Of a DNA stretch of 64,000 nucleotides, positions 1 through 10,051 are shown piece after piece. The position numbers and the translations under genes were made by a program. Origin of the DNA: Cotesia glomerata. Its lineage: Eukaryota > Arthropoda > Insecta > Hymenoptera > Braconidae. A model generated the notes under the pieces. It was not told the origin of the DNA and made no database searches. It saw only the letters and a list, made by a program, of their open reading frames with translations. The stretch's first letter is position 1; each line of letters begins with the position of its first letter. The stretch spans positions 16,817,011 through 16,881,010 of the forward strand of contig NC_058163.1 of assembly GCF_020080835.1 (NCBI RefSeq), given 5' to 3'.

Positions 1-3000
1 CCAGGTCCATCTATGTAAATACAATTAGATGTCGAAAGCCTTTCACTATTAATTGAACTTAAAATAAAATTGACTACCTCTTTTTGACGGACATTTAGTT
101 TATTGTAATACGTATGTGAGTCGTTTGCGTTTACAGTTTGTAATAGTTCACCATCTAGTAATCCATCATCAATTTCATTAATTTGAATCATACTGGGAAA
201 CGCCGAAAGACTGTAACCTTCACGATTCAACATAGAATTGATGTATATGTATGCTTTTTTCTCTCCTTTTTCTGCTCCGAAACGTCTTTTATAATCTTCG
301 GACATAGATCCTTTAAATTCCTCCCATAAATCTTCTGGTCGAAGTGGCTGACAATGAATTAATATCTGAACAAATAAACAGCGTAATTGCCGTGGCATCA
401 TCCATATTATTGCTTCATTTAATGTTCTTCTCCACTCTTGATCGTCTTCTATCAGACCAGCTGCTAAACATGTAGATGTAAAAGAATCATAAAGAGTTCT
501 ATTTACTGTTCTTAGTTCTTCAAAACTTTTTGCGCCTTTGATGTGAACCAATAATAATCTTAGATGAAATAATTCAACTTGAGCAGGACTAATTGAATAC
601 ATTCGTCCAATAACGTTATGATGTTTTTTTCGTGGCTGCCAACTTGCAATTTTAGTCTTATCGTCTTTTTTAAAAACATAATGATTTGGAATATCACCAT
701 AAACATATTGGCGCGCATTTGGATCACGTTCATTTAATTTAAAAAAATCAATTAACATGGATTTTTTCTCTAAAGCCTCTTGAAGTTCTTCTTTAGTACA
801 ATTATCATTAATAGTAATACTTTGTTCATTTGGTAAATGTACTGGTAACCGAATTATAGAATGACTTTTGTCTTGAAGATCTTTTGATATAATAGGCCAA
901 ACAGCTTCTACAGGCCCAACGTAACGAGCATCAACAAAATTACGTATTTCATCATAATCGTTAACGGTATTGAAATTATCAGGGTCATCACGAGAATCAT
1001 GGGACGCATGAGCTTCTTCTGTAGTATTTGGTATGCTTCCGTTTACTATTATTGCTGCTTTATCATGGCCTTTATAAACATATTTAAATAAATATTTAAC
1101 TGCTGTAATTGAGCATACAACTTCTACGTTAATATGACAATTGAAAGCTTTCAATAATTCAGGAATGTATTGTACAACATGACGATTATCAAATACACTG
1201 CTATTTCGTGTAAACCTGATTCCTTCGTCTCGGCGGCGATAATAAGGATAACCATCTGCATCCATCGTAGTCTCATTTCGAAAAGATTTGGGATATTTCT
1301 TCGAACAAATGCCATCGATTAAACACCAATCTCCGCACGGACCATGTAACATATTTTTTGTAACAATTTCAAATAAAGTTGGATCAATAACAGGGTCTGG
1401 AATTTCTGCAGAGATTTATCTATCAACCTGTTCAGGTCTAGTTATCTTAGAATTACTTTTCAATGTTATTAACATGTGTAAATGAGGTAAACTACGTTTT
1501 TGAAATTCTATGACCCAAATGTAAGCTGCAACTTCTCCAAAAAGTTGCTTTTTTACAATTGTATCAATTAAAGCATTTTTTTTAATATTAAAGACACGTG
1601 CAACTAAATCGGGCCTATCAGATGCAGTTTGTCCTGGCAATAAGTTTTCGGAAATTTCACGCCACTTTGGATTGCACGTCATAGTAAGAAATAAATCAGG
1701 TTTTCCAAATTTACGAACAATAGACATCGCATCTTGATAATGTTGCATCATATTTCTTGGTGAGCCATGAAAAGTTGAGGGTAAAATAATAACTTTTCCA
1801 ATATTGGAATTTGTGTTATTAACAGCATTTTGCGATCGTAAATGATCTATTAAACCTTGATAAGACTCTGCTCGCAGTTTCGGCTGTTGTTTTTTCAAAT
1901 ATTTTAATCTGTCTGATTCAACTTCAACATACCCATCGACTACCCTGTATTGTTGTGTTAAGCGACGGCCCATAAGAAAGATATTGAAATCGTCTCGAAT
2001 CGCTAATTGATACTTATAATAATCCGCGCGAGTCACACATCTTCCGGTTTTGTATCTATAGGTTATAGATATGTGCCATCCTTGATTTCCATGTGGATAA
2101 AAAAGAGGATAGACCCAAGGCTCCGAATTAGGATCAAGACTACTCAAAGTTTGAAATGACTTATCTGTTTTATTTTGAACAGTAACATATGATTCGGGAA
2201 TTCCACCATCTGCCGTAGTTGAAAAAACTGCAGCAACTTCATTAATTCTCTGAAAATTATAACGTCTCGCATCCATGCCAGGTTTTAAAGTAAACATTAA
2301 ATGTAATTCAGGTTCAATAACATTGCCATCTGAATCAACCGTAGAATTATCTTTTAAAACATCTTTCATCATCTGATACGATCGCGCAAAAATGTTATGT
2401 TGTCGTAATGTAGTATCAATTGCTTTCAAAAGATCAACATTACAATTAACATTCCTCTCAGATCTGCATTCGACAGCTTCATTAGAATCTACAATGAATA
2501 ATTGTCCGTAACTGGGACTCTCATTTGGAGATGGATATAATGATGTATTTATTTTATAATATATTTGCCCTTGTATTTTAAAGAAATAAGGACCGCGTCT
2601 TTGAGACGACAAATTAGCTAAATTAGCATTAAAAGACGCGAAAGAGAACGAACTATTAAAATTTCGAATACAGTCAAAAAAATTCTTAGATTTTACATGT
2701 GTTCCTGAAAATAGTGATTTTAATAATTCTGGAGTATCTGGTTGAGGTCCTAAGTTTACTTCACCGTGTCGACAACAGTCATTAAAAGAATTGTATTTAT
2801 TTGCAACTTTCTCAGCAGTAAAATGTTTTGCATTGCAATGCTTACATTTTACATTCATTTCTCCTATGTAATGTTCTGAAATTCTATTAATGTTATTGGT
2901 GTTGTTCAAATTTACTTGATTTGTAGGTTTATTAAAATTAACGTTTTGGTTAACTGAAGATCTATTAGAAGGACTTTCATCATTAGTTCTAGTGTAATTA

Positions 3001-3602
3001 TGATCGAAATGATTTTGTGACGATGTATAGTCCGTAATCAATGGACGACAATAATCATGATCAATTGATTCATGCGATGACTCGGATGCATTAAGAAGTG
3101 ATGTATTACTTGATCGAGATGAAATTTCAGGTAAAATAAATTTTGCTGACAATAAAGACGACCAATTATGCTCAGCGTTTCCTGAAAATGATGATTTGGT
3201 CGTTGTATTAATGTCTTCATTATCGATAGAATCAAGAGGAGAATCTGAAGATTCTACAGAAAAAAACTTGCCATTAGAATAGCTATTCTCAGCTACTGTA
3301 AGACTCGATGATGATCCTCCTCTGGATGTTGAAGGGATATTTATAAGGTTATTTAAAAAATCATAGGATGTTACATTTGAAGGAAGGATTATATTTTCAG
3401 GTATTCTTACGTTGACTGCTTTTATAGTACTATTTATATGTTGAGAATTTAAGTTATTCGAATGAGATGAATCGTATTGATTACGTGGTTTGTTACTTTG
3501 TGTCAATCGTTTGTTACGTTTGCGCTCTCTATCTTTTTCTCGTCGTATTCTTTTAATTTCTTCTTCTTCGGCAGGCGTACGTGCAATTTTTCTACGACCC
3601 AT
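1..3602 (-). pseudogene. Helitron Rep/helicase, N-terminal two thirds, one in-frame stop, cut by window edge
   Basis: This is the rolling-circle replication initiator and helicase of a Helitron. The start MGRRKIAR is followed by a basic stretch, a low-complexity Asn/Ser-rich region and a zinc-finger-like segment near residue 250 (KCKHCNAKHF, then CCRHGEV). The Rep core carries FLTMTCNPKW (about 638-647) and the HUH motif HLHM (about 707-710). An in-frame TAA at 1416-1418 interrupts the frame, which then continues in the same phase (ISAEIPDPVID onward) through the two-tyrosine motif YLFKYVYKG. At the left edge it reads CIYIDGP, the beginning of the helicase Walker A loop. The rest of the helicase lies outside the window. 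The stop makes this copy probably non-autonomous unless it is read through. Assignment to Helitron is firm; whether it also carries endonuclease or OTU domains cannot be seen. Confidence 0.93.
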
Positions 3603-5573
3603 GGTTATGTAGAATTAAAAAATTAACAATAAGAAGAAATATTGCTATGAATGTTGATAACTAAAAAATCATCTATAATTATTATCGAATGGAAAGTAGT
3701 GGCAAAGAAAAATCTTCAGATCGAATAATTTTTGTCAATGAATTTATCGTATTATAATAAATTGTAAAAATTCTACCGGCTCTTAAATTTTTGTAATCTT
3801 TCAATGTAATAATAATTCTTAAAAATAGTAAAAAACGTGTTCATGTTTAATAAACATGCTATGCAATAAAAGAATAAATTTAACAACAGTATTATATTTA
3901 ATTTTTCGATTATTGATTTATTTATTTTTAATTTAAAACAATTCGTGTTGTAATCTTAAGTTTAGTTATTCTTTTTGTTTTCGTAAAATTTAATTTTAGT
4001 TATTGTACATAAATTTTTATTTTCTAGCAGTTATGTTATTTTTAGTTTAATGGTTAATTTATTAAATTTCGAGTATTTAGGTTAATTTGTATGTATCTAT
4101 AGTGGTTAATTTATTCAGTTAGTTTACTAATGTTTTATATTTTAGTCTTTGTTTATTGTGATAGTGAAGCGAAAAGTTTATTTTTAGAAAAATTACTATA
4201 ATAATTAAAATTATTATAGTAATCGATATAGTTATTGTTATCGTATTCATAAATATATCCGCTCTTGTACATATATAAGTACACACATTTCTACTACATA
4301 TAAATGATTTTCACACACTAATATATAATATTTTCTATTATATTCACAAATCGTATTTTGCAAATTAGATTTAGTTTATTACTATTTCTATTAATCTATA
4401 ATCTATTAAAATTATGAAATAGTTTAATTGTTAATGTAAGAGATAAATATCATTTAATGATATTATTTTATAAAATCTTATTCTTTTAACATTAATTAAT
4501 AATTATTCATAAGTCATTTAACGATCTTATTCTTTGTTAGATATTTTGTTACGCTATTATTTAGCCGTTGAAACAAGGGATCATAGAATTTTCCTCACAC
4601 GTGTCTTTTATGGCCTTTTCTCAGAATCTTAAGTCCCTAAGGTTTCTCAGAACTCAACTACAATGTCCCTTTGTACTCGATAATAACTTACATTTATTTG
4701 AAACAAAATATACTCCATAAAATAAATATTCTACGATACAGAACCTAAACTTTCTAATTTGGACAGTGTTCACTATTTAAATAATGAATTAATAAAATAA
4801 TTTAATATAATCTAAATTAGATTTAAATTTGCACTTCACTGACTGATAGCGTCATCTGCTGGATGCATTTAGAGGCATTATAGTACATAGTGTAGTGATC
4901 CTATAAGTAATATAGTGATCCTATCCTATATCCTATAATAAAATTAAGATGAAATATATGAAAATATATGTGTTGCAAACTATTCGTAACGTGATTGGCT
5001 GAAAGTAATTATAATATACATAAACGACACAATAATATATCATGAGCATATAATGTATTGTATGTATACTTTAGTTAGTCTCATTCATATATGTAATACT
5101 TCTATATGGACATTTTCTATAAGTGGAAGCTGTTCCGACTAAGAAAGACAGAAGAATAACACTTTCTCTGTCCTCTGAGGTTCCAGCTCGGTTCTGCGCA
5201 TTCTTTTGTGCGCAAAGGGAAAAGCAGCGGGTTATTCAAAACAGGAATGTTATTATAAAAATTTTTTTTTAATTCAATGCAAATTTATTTTAAAATACAA
5301 AATAATACTAAACAATTATTTTTTTACTGTTTAGGAGAATTTAAAAAAATAATTTTATTAAAAAGAAGAAGTATTTTTGAAATTAAAAAAAAAATAAACC
5401 TCACTCAAACTATTTTTGTTTCTTGGAAATGCTTGTAAAAAATTTTAAATTATATCTTAAGTACTTGGACGTGAAAATATTAGTGAAATATAATAAAATA
5501 AAAAAATGTAACTAATCGTTTAACTGATACAAGTTTATTTTACACAAAAATTAGCATGCAGTTTGTTGATTTC
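3603..5573. other. AT-rich intergenic stretch, no gene seen
   Basis: Upstream side of the Helitron gene and downstream side of the P-element relic. It is strongly AT-rich with short simple runs. I found no convincing reading frame, RNA gene or inverted repeat. The GC-richer patch around 5130-5230 is unassigned. Helitron 5' sequence upstream of the gene probably occupies the beginning of this stretch, but I could not place the element end. Confidence 0.5.
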
Positions 5574-7020
5574 TTATTGGTTATAAAATAAAATGAGTCT
5601 ATTATATTTTTGCCGAACATAATTATCTTTAACTGATAATTTTTTGGCTTCATAAAAAAATCTTGTATTTAAATATACTTCAATAATCCATTTACATAAC
5701 TGATAACGATGATTATCAGAAAAATTTTGAAGTAAAACATGATCGTTCATTTCTTTATTATCAAACATTAGTCCTATTTTTCGACATATTTCATTTGTAA
5801 CAATAGTTTTTATATTTTTGTTCAGTAATTCATGAGAACGTTGTCTAATTATTTTTTCTGAAGGTATTATCTTTTGATGGTATTTTAAATGGTCCTCTAT
5901 TTTTGATAAGAGATAAAAGAGGCATATATTTACTTGATTCATCCGAAATTAATTGATTTTTGCAAACAGGACAGAATATTATTTTAGAGACTCTGTGTGA
6001 AACATAACCCGCTATATATAGAACGATATTTTCAACAAATGGAGATAAATCCCAGCAATAACGAATATAATCGTGATCCGAAATATCGGGATTTTCAGTG
6101 TTTTGAAGCAAATCTGTATGTCCAATTTGGTCGTAACAATTTCTTGTGTTTGATGATACGTGTAAAATGTCTACATTGTCAAAGGCGCAATTACCATTTT
6201 CGAATTGTTTCAATTCATGCCTTACTAACAAACGCTTATACGCATTTTTAAATTGTAAAACATTAGGATTATTATTGAAACCTCCACGACTTCTGATAGC
6301 GCTAAAAAATGTTTCAATGTAATTTTGAGACAGCTTATATGTCAATAAATAAGTCATTTCTTCTTTTTTTAATTGATCATAAAGAGGAAATATATTCCTT
6401 AGAGCTATAATCATCCCAATAAAGCCAGTTTTTCGTTTAGTATAAATTAAAGGTGTTCCTTGTCATTACATAAATTAATAATGTAATTTTCAAATTTTAA
6501 AGCATGGTCTTTCATTTTCAGATAAGTTTCATCATTCAAAGGGGTATTGAATTCACCCTTAGAAAATTTATTTTTACAATTTAAAATATCACCAATATTG
6601 TTAAAATTTAAGCAAAATAAAGCTGTTTCAGAACTACCTTCGAAGTCCTTTTGGATTTCTGGATCATCAATTATTTATAAAAACTTTAAAGCTTTTGACA
6701 CACTTTCGCTAAGTATTTGTATGGCTAATTTTACGTTCATTTTATTATTTTGATAATTAACGTGTTTTTTGGTTAACTTATTAGCTACTCTCAAGCCTTT
6801 TTTGCCTGGTAGGTCATACAATTTCTCAATGTATAACCACAAAATAGATTTATTATCAACAGTTTTGATTATTTTGTGATCTCCAAAAGTATTTCATATT
6901 AGTTTAATCATATGACAGAAATCATAAAATATATAACATTTTTCAGATGTCGCCGAATTACTAAAGTAAGGCTTAAAATTGGGTCCGAAGTTCAAATTAG
7001 CACTTAAAGAATTGCACATT
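5574..7020 (-). pseudogene. P-element/THAP9-type transposase, C-terminal part, broken
   Basis: The minus strand encodes, in pieces, the second half of a P-superfamily transposase, a DDE-type enzyme that cuts and inserts DNA. Recognisable segments in order are NFGPNFKPYF, YIFYDFCHMIKLI (conserved Asp of the catalytic core), NTFGDHKIIK, LRVANKLTKKHVN, and the C-terminal LLTYKLSQNYIETFFSAIRS with RSRGGFNNNPNVLQF, then YIAGYVSHRV. Stops fall after KLI (TGA where an Arg codon is expected), after KFL (TAA) and near 6468; a frameshift lies near 5870. The N-terminal half with the THAP DNA-binding domain is absent: similarity ends exactly where the inverted-repeat transposon begins at 7021. It is a dead relic. 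Confidence 0.88.
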
Positions 7021-7590
7021 AGGGTGGGTCAAAAAAATCGAATAATTTTTTTTTGACTTTATACTCTGAAAAATAGGTTCGTAGACACCTAAAAAGAATT
7101 CTCTCCAAGTATGAGCTCTTAATTATAACGGGAAGGTCCTCCGCTTTGCGGGTTTCTATTTTTTTCGAATAATCAGATAAAAAAATTTATATCTCGCTTC
7201 CAACTGCTTGGAAAAATATTCCGTGGCATAGACTTTGTAAGAAATTGAACGCTCTACAAAAAAGGTCTCTTATGATTTTTTCGAAAACCTAACCGATTAA
7301 AAGATATTTCTAGTTGAAGTTTGGCTATTTTAAGGAAAATATTCGTTTTTATTATGAATTTTATAAGTCGATGAAAAAAAATTATTTCGGATTGCAGAAC
7401 TCATGATTTTGTAGGAAATTTACTGTTCTACAAAAATGGTCTCTTATGATTTTTTGATTAAGTGAAGCCGTTACGAGATATTCATCGTCAAACATTAACG
7501 AATATCAATATTTCCAGTTTTTGATCAATAATTCGATAAATTTTAATTTAAACTATGAGTTTCAGGAAAATTTACATAAATTTAAATTTC
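7021..7590 (+). repeat. Left terminal inverted repeat of the split DNA transposon
   Basis: It matches the reverse complement of 22515-23087 nearly base for base, with only a few scattered differences seen by eye. Shared landmarks are AGGGTGGGTC at the tip, a GAAGGTCCTCCGCTTTGCGG segment, and two near-repeats of TCTCTTATGATTTTT inside the arm. Confidence 0.92.
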
Positions 7591-7733
7591 TATCATAAAA
7601 GTCACTCCTACAGGAGTTATTTGTTCAAAAATTCACTAAGAAGTTTTTGTTCTAATGATATTTTTTGTAAGCTTTATTTGTAATAATTTAAAATGTCAAT
7701 TGCATTGGCATTTCATATTATTACGGTTGTTTA

Positions 7734-7737
7734 GTAT
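7734..7737. repeat. 4-bp target site duplication (GTAT), left copy
   Basis: GTAT directly precedes the left LTR and recurs directly after the right LTR. A 4 bp duplication is usual for Ty3/gypsy integrases. Confidence 0.88.
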
Positions 7738-8716
7738 TGTTATGTCCGAAAAATATGATCTTGGGATTCGGTAGCTGGACTATCGGAGGTTCGGATAACA
7801 GATGAATTTCCCTAACGAAAGTATCGTTAAGTTTTATTTTATGGGTTCGCGAAGGTGAAAACCCCGGAGAGGGCCCCTTGATTAAGACAATCGACCTCGG
7901 AAATAATAATAATAACCTCCACTTACTATTGCGAATCTTGACTCCAACGATGATTCTTTCTTTGATTGGACTTTATCTTCCGTTGCTTGGCCGCTTCCTT
8001 CCTCCTGTTGGACTGGAGGTTAAAGGTTGAAAGTTGAAGGGCTTCTTAATTTATGAATGATGGTACACTTTGATTCAAGTTTTTAGGTTTATATTCAGAT
8101 TAAAGGCCCTATGGGCAAACACGTCTTAATTTACACTGATCACTTATTAACTAATACCAATATAAAATAGCGTTGAAAGCATATGAGTTCGTAACCGGAG
8201 TAACGACCCCGGCAAACAAAAGTTCGCCGATTATAATTCACAAAAGGAAAAGATGATTTGAGAGTGGGACCAGGTCACCGGAACTGCGGGAATCTCGATT
8301 ATCGTAAACACGAATCGTGGCTCGAAGAATCACAATCACAGAACTCGGAAATACCGTTAAGGAACTCGAAATTGGAAATAAAGGAAAAGTGACTAATTAA
8401 TTTAATAATTGAAGTCTGCCTACACGTGTCGGGGTGTAGGACTCACCCGGGCTCTAAGGCAGAACTGTTACCTTGTAAATGAGCTCTCGAATTATGGTGT
8501 TCACGTCTTTTATCACCTCGGTCGCGATTTGCAAGTGGGGCTACTAATTAAACAATTGGTTCCTTTTGATGAGGTGATAATGCGCGGTAATGTGTATTCT
8601 TCAGCCACGAGTGAGTTGTCGCGCAGTCCAGGTTGTTGTTCCCTAAATATGCAAGCGCTGCACTTTTCGGCAGGAATGGGAGGCCCTGTATTATAGACGG
8701 TATGCCGGATATAACA
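7738..8716 (-). repeat. 3' LTR of the errantivirus-type element
   Basis: A 979 bp LTR. Read on the minus strand it starts TGTTATATCCGG and ends CGGACATAACA. An AATAAA polyadenylation signal (plus-strand TTTATT at 7833-7838) lies about 95 bases before the LTR 3' end, which fits a U3-R-U5 order on the minus strand. It differs from the other LTR at two visible base changes (near 8036 and 8104) and one extra G (near 8432). Confidence 0.93.
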
Positions 8717-8733
8717 GCATCCCCCCCGAAAGG
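8717..8733 (-). promoter_or_regulatory. Polypurine tract for plus-strand priming
   Basis: On the minus strand the sequence just before the 3' LTR reads CCTTTCGGGGGGGATGC and then TGTTATATCC. The G7 run adjoining the LTR edge is the expected position of the polypurine tract that primes second-strand DNA synthesis. Confidence 0.65.
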
Positions 8734-9381
8734 AAGGGTGCTAACAGCATCATCATATTAGTTTCTCTGGTTTTAAAATATAATGTTTCTAGATATGATT
8801 TATATATATTATCCCTTTTTTTTTTTTTTTTTTTTTTTTTTTGCAAATACGTTATTTAGATATGGTTAATCGTCATTATGTTATACACAAATACAAGGCA
8901 AAGTCCTATGTAATTTTGTAAATTTAAATATATAAAGGAATTTTATTTAGAAATTTGTTGAAGATTTCTCCATTATTTACTATTGCAATTAGTGGGTTTT
9001 TAATCGTTTTTATTGATTAATTGTCTTGATCTTGTATGATCTAGCAGCCACCAGATGACTATCTTTGTACTTATCATAAAACATAAGACGGTGAACCATT
9101 TCTGATCAAAGTATATTGCGAATATATGTAATTATTAGTTACCCCTATAATAATAATAACAGTAATAATAATAATAATAATAATGATAGTTATAACCATA
9201 AAATTGGTTTATCTAAAATTTGAGAGTTGAAAATTGGAAATTTTCTCTTTCTCAATTTTGAAAATTTGAGAGCTGAAAATCGAAAATTTTCCTTTTCGTA
9301 TTATTTTTAGGTTACTTCTGAGATAATTATAGTAGTAAAAATATTCATTATAGTAAAAAAAAAAAAAAGTTTTCTCTTGTT
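8734..9381. other. Retroelement 3' untranslated segment, low complexity
   Basis: Lies between the env remnant and the polypurine tract. It holds a poly-T run of about 28 bases near 8815-8842, a TAA/AAT-type microsatellite near 9150-9185 and a short repeated motif (GAGAGTTGAAAAT, GAGAGCTGAAAAT) around 9220-9280. I see no gene. Confidence 0.7.
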
Positions 9382-10043
9382 TTACGTTTCTTCGTAGTTC
9401 GCGAGGCGAACTCCTTTCTTCTTGGAGTCTGTCCTTGGTTCCGTTTTCCGAGAAGTATTTGGTGGATTCTGATTTGACCCTGTCGATGGTTTCCTGTCCG
9501 GTGTTGTTTCGTTTGTATTTTGTAAACTATTCTCTTTTTTATCCCGTGGTGCGGGGCTTGGACTCAGGGTTTTGTTTTCTGGGTTGGTCCAATAACTCGT
9601 CGCTGTCTCTTCAGCTGGATTGAAGGTAATATTGTCGATACCGTTTCTTGGATTTCTGTATTTCTTGTTACAACAATAGCCTGGATTGTTTTTTGTTAAG
9701 CATTTTTGTATTATTTGGCGATAGTAAAGTCCCGCGATGAGGGTAGTAAGCCCAATTATTGTGATTATTATTCCAGAGTTTGTTGCTGTGACGTAACGAT
9801 GTTGTCCTTCTTCTCGATGGTGCAACCCAATTCGAGTCAAGCGGTTGTTTGTCCCTTCCAAGCTCTCTCGACCATATGTACTCTTTTGTAGGGATCGTAT
9901 AAGAGTCCAGGATTATATTTCACCGGTTGTAGTTCGATTGCGTCTAGGTCAGCCGTAACTGAGCTGGTGACGCTGAAGAGTAGGTGGGAGAAGAAGAAGA
10001 TTATCAGCATGGTAGTTGGTGTGTGATTATTGCGACAGACCAT
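9382..10043 (-). pseudogene. env: Envelope-like gene with the ectodomain deleted and a frameshift
   Basis: Two overlapping short frames lie in the env position, 8 bases after the integrase stop. The first (start at 10043) has an N-terminal hydrophobic signal-like segment (about residues 12-31) and a short mature N-terminus with VKYNPGLLYDP. The second frame begins inside the end of the first, in a different phase. It supplies a hydrophobic segment, GIIITIIGLTTLIAGLYY, which looks like the transmembrane anchor, and then a basic, Pro/Ser/Lys-rich cytoplasmic tail. Insect errantivirus env proteins are usually several hundred residues. Here most of the ectodomain, including any fusion peptide or cleavage site, is missing, so this copy should not make a functional envelope. 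Env of this group is normally made from a spliced RNA; I did not identify splice sites. The order 'signal plus anchor' is seen, the env identity is inference. Confidence 0.68.
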
Positions 10044-10051
10044 ATTTCTTC

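Noticed and set aside
8409..8696. A 95-codon plus-strand frame inside the left LTR, with an 89-codon equivalent at 19111-19380
   Set aside because: Present in both only because LTRs are duplicates; antisense to the element, no domain, and a one-base indel already changes its start.
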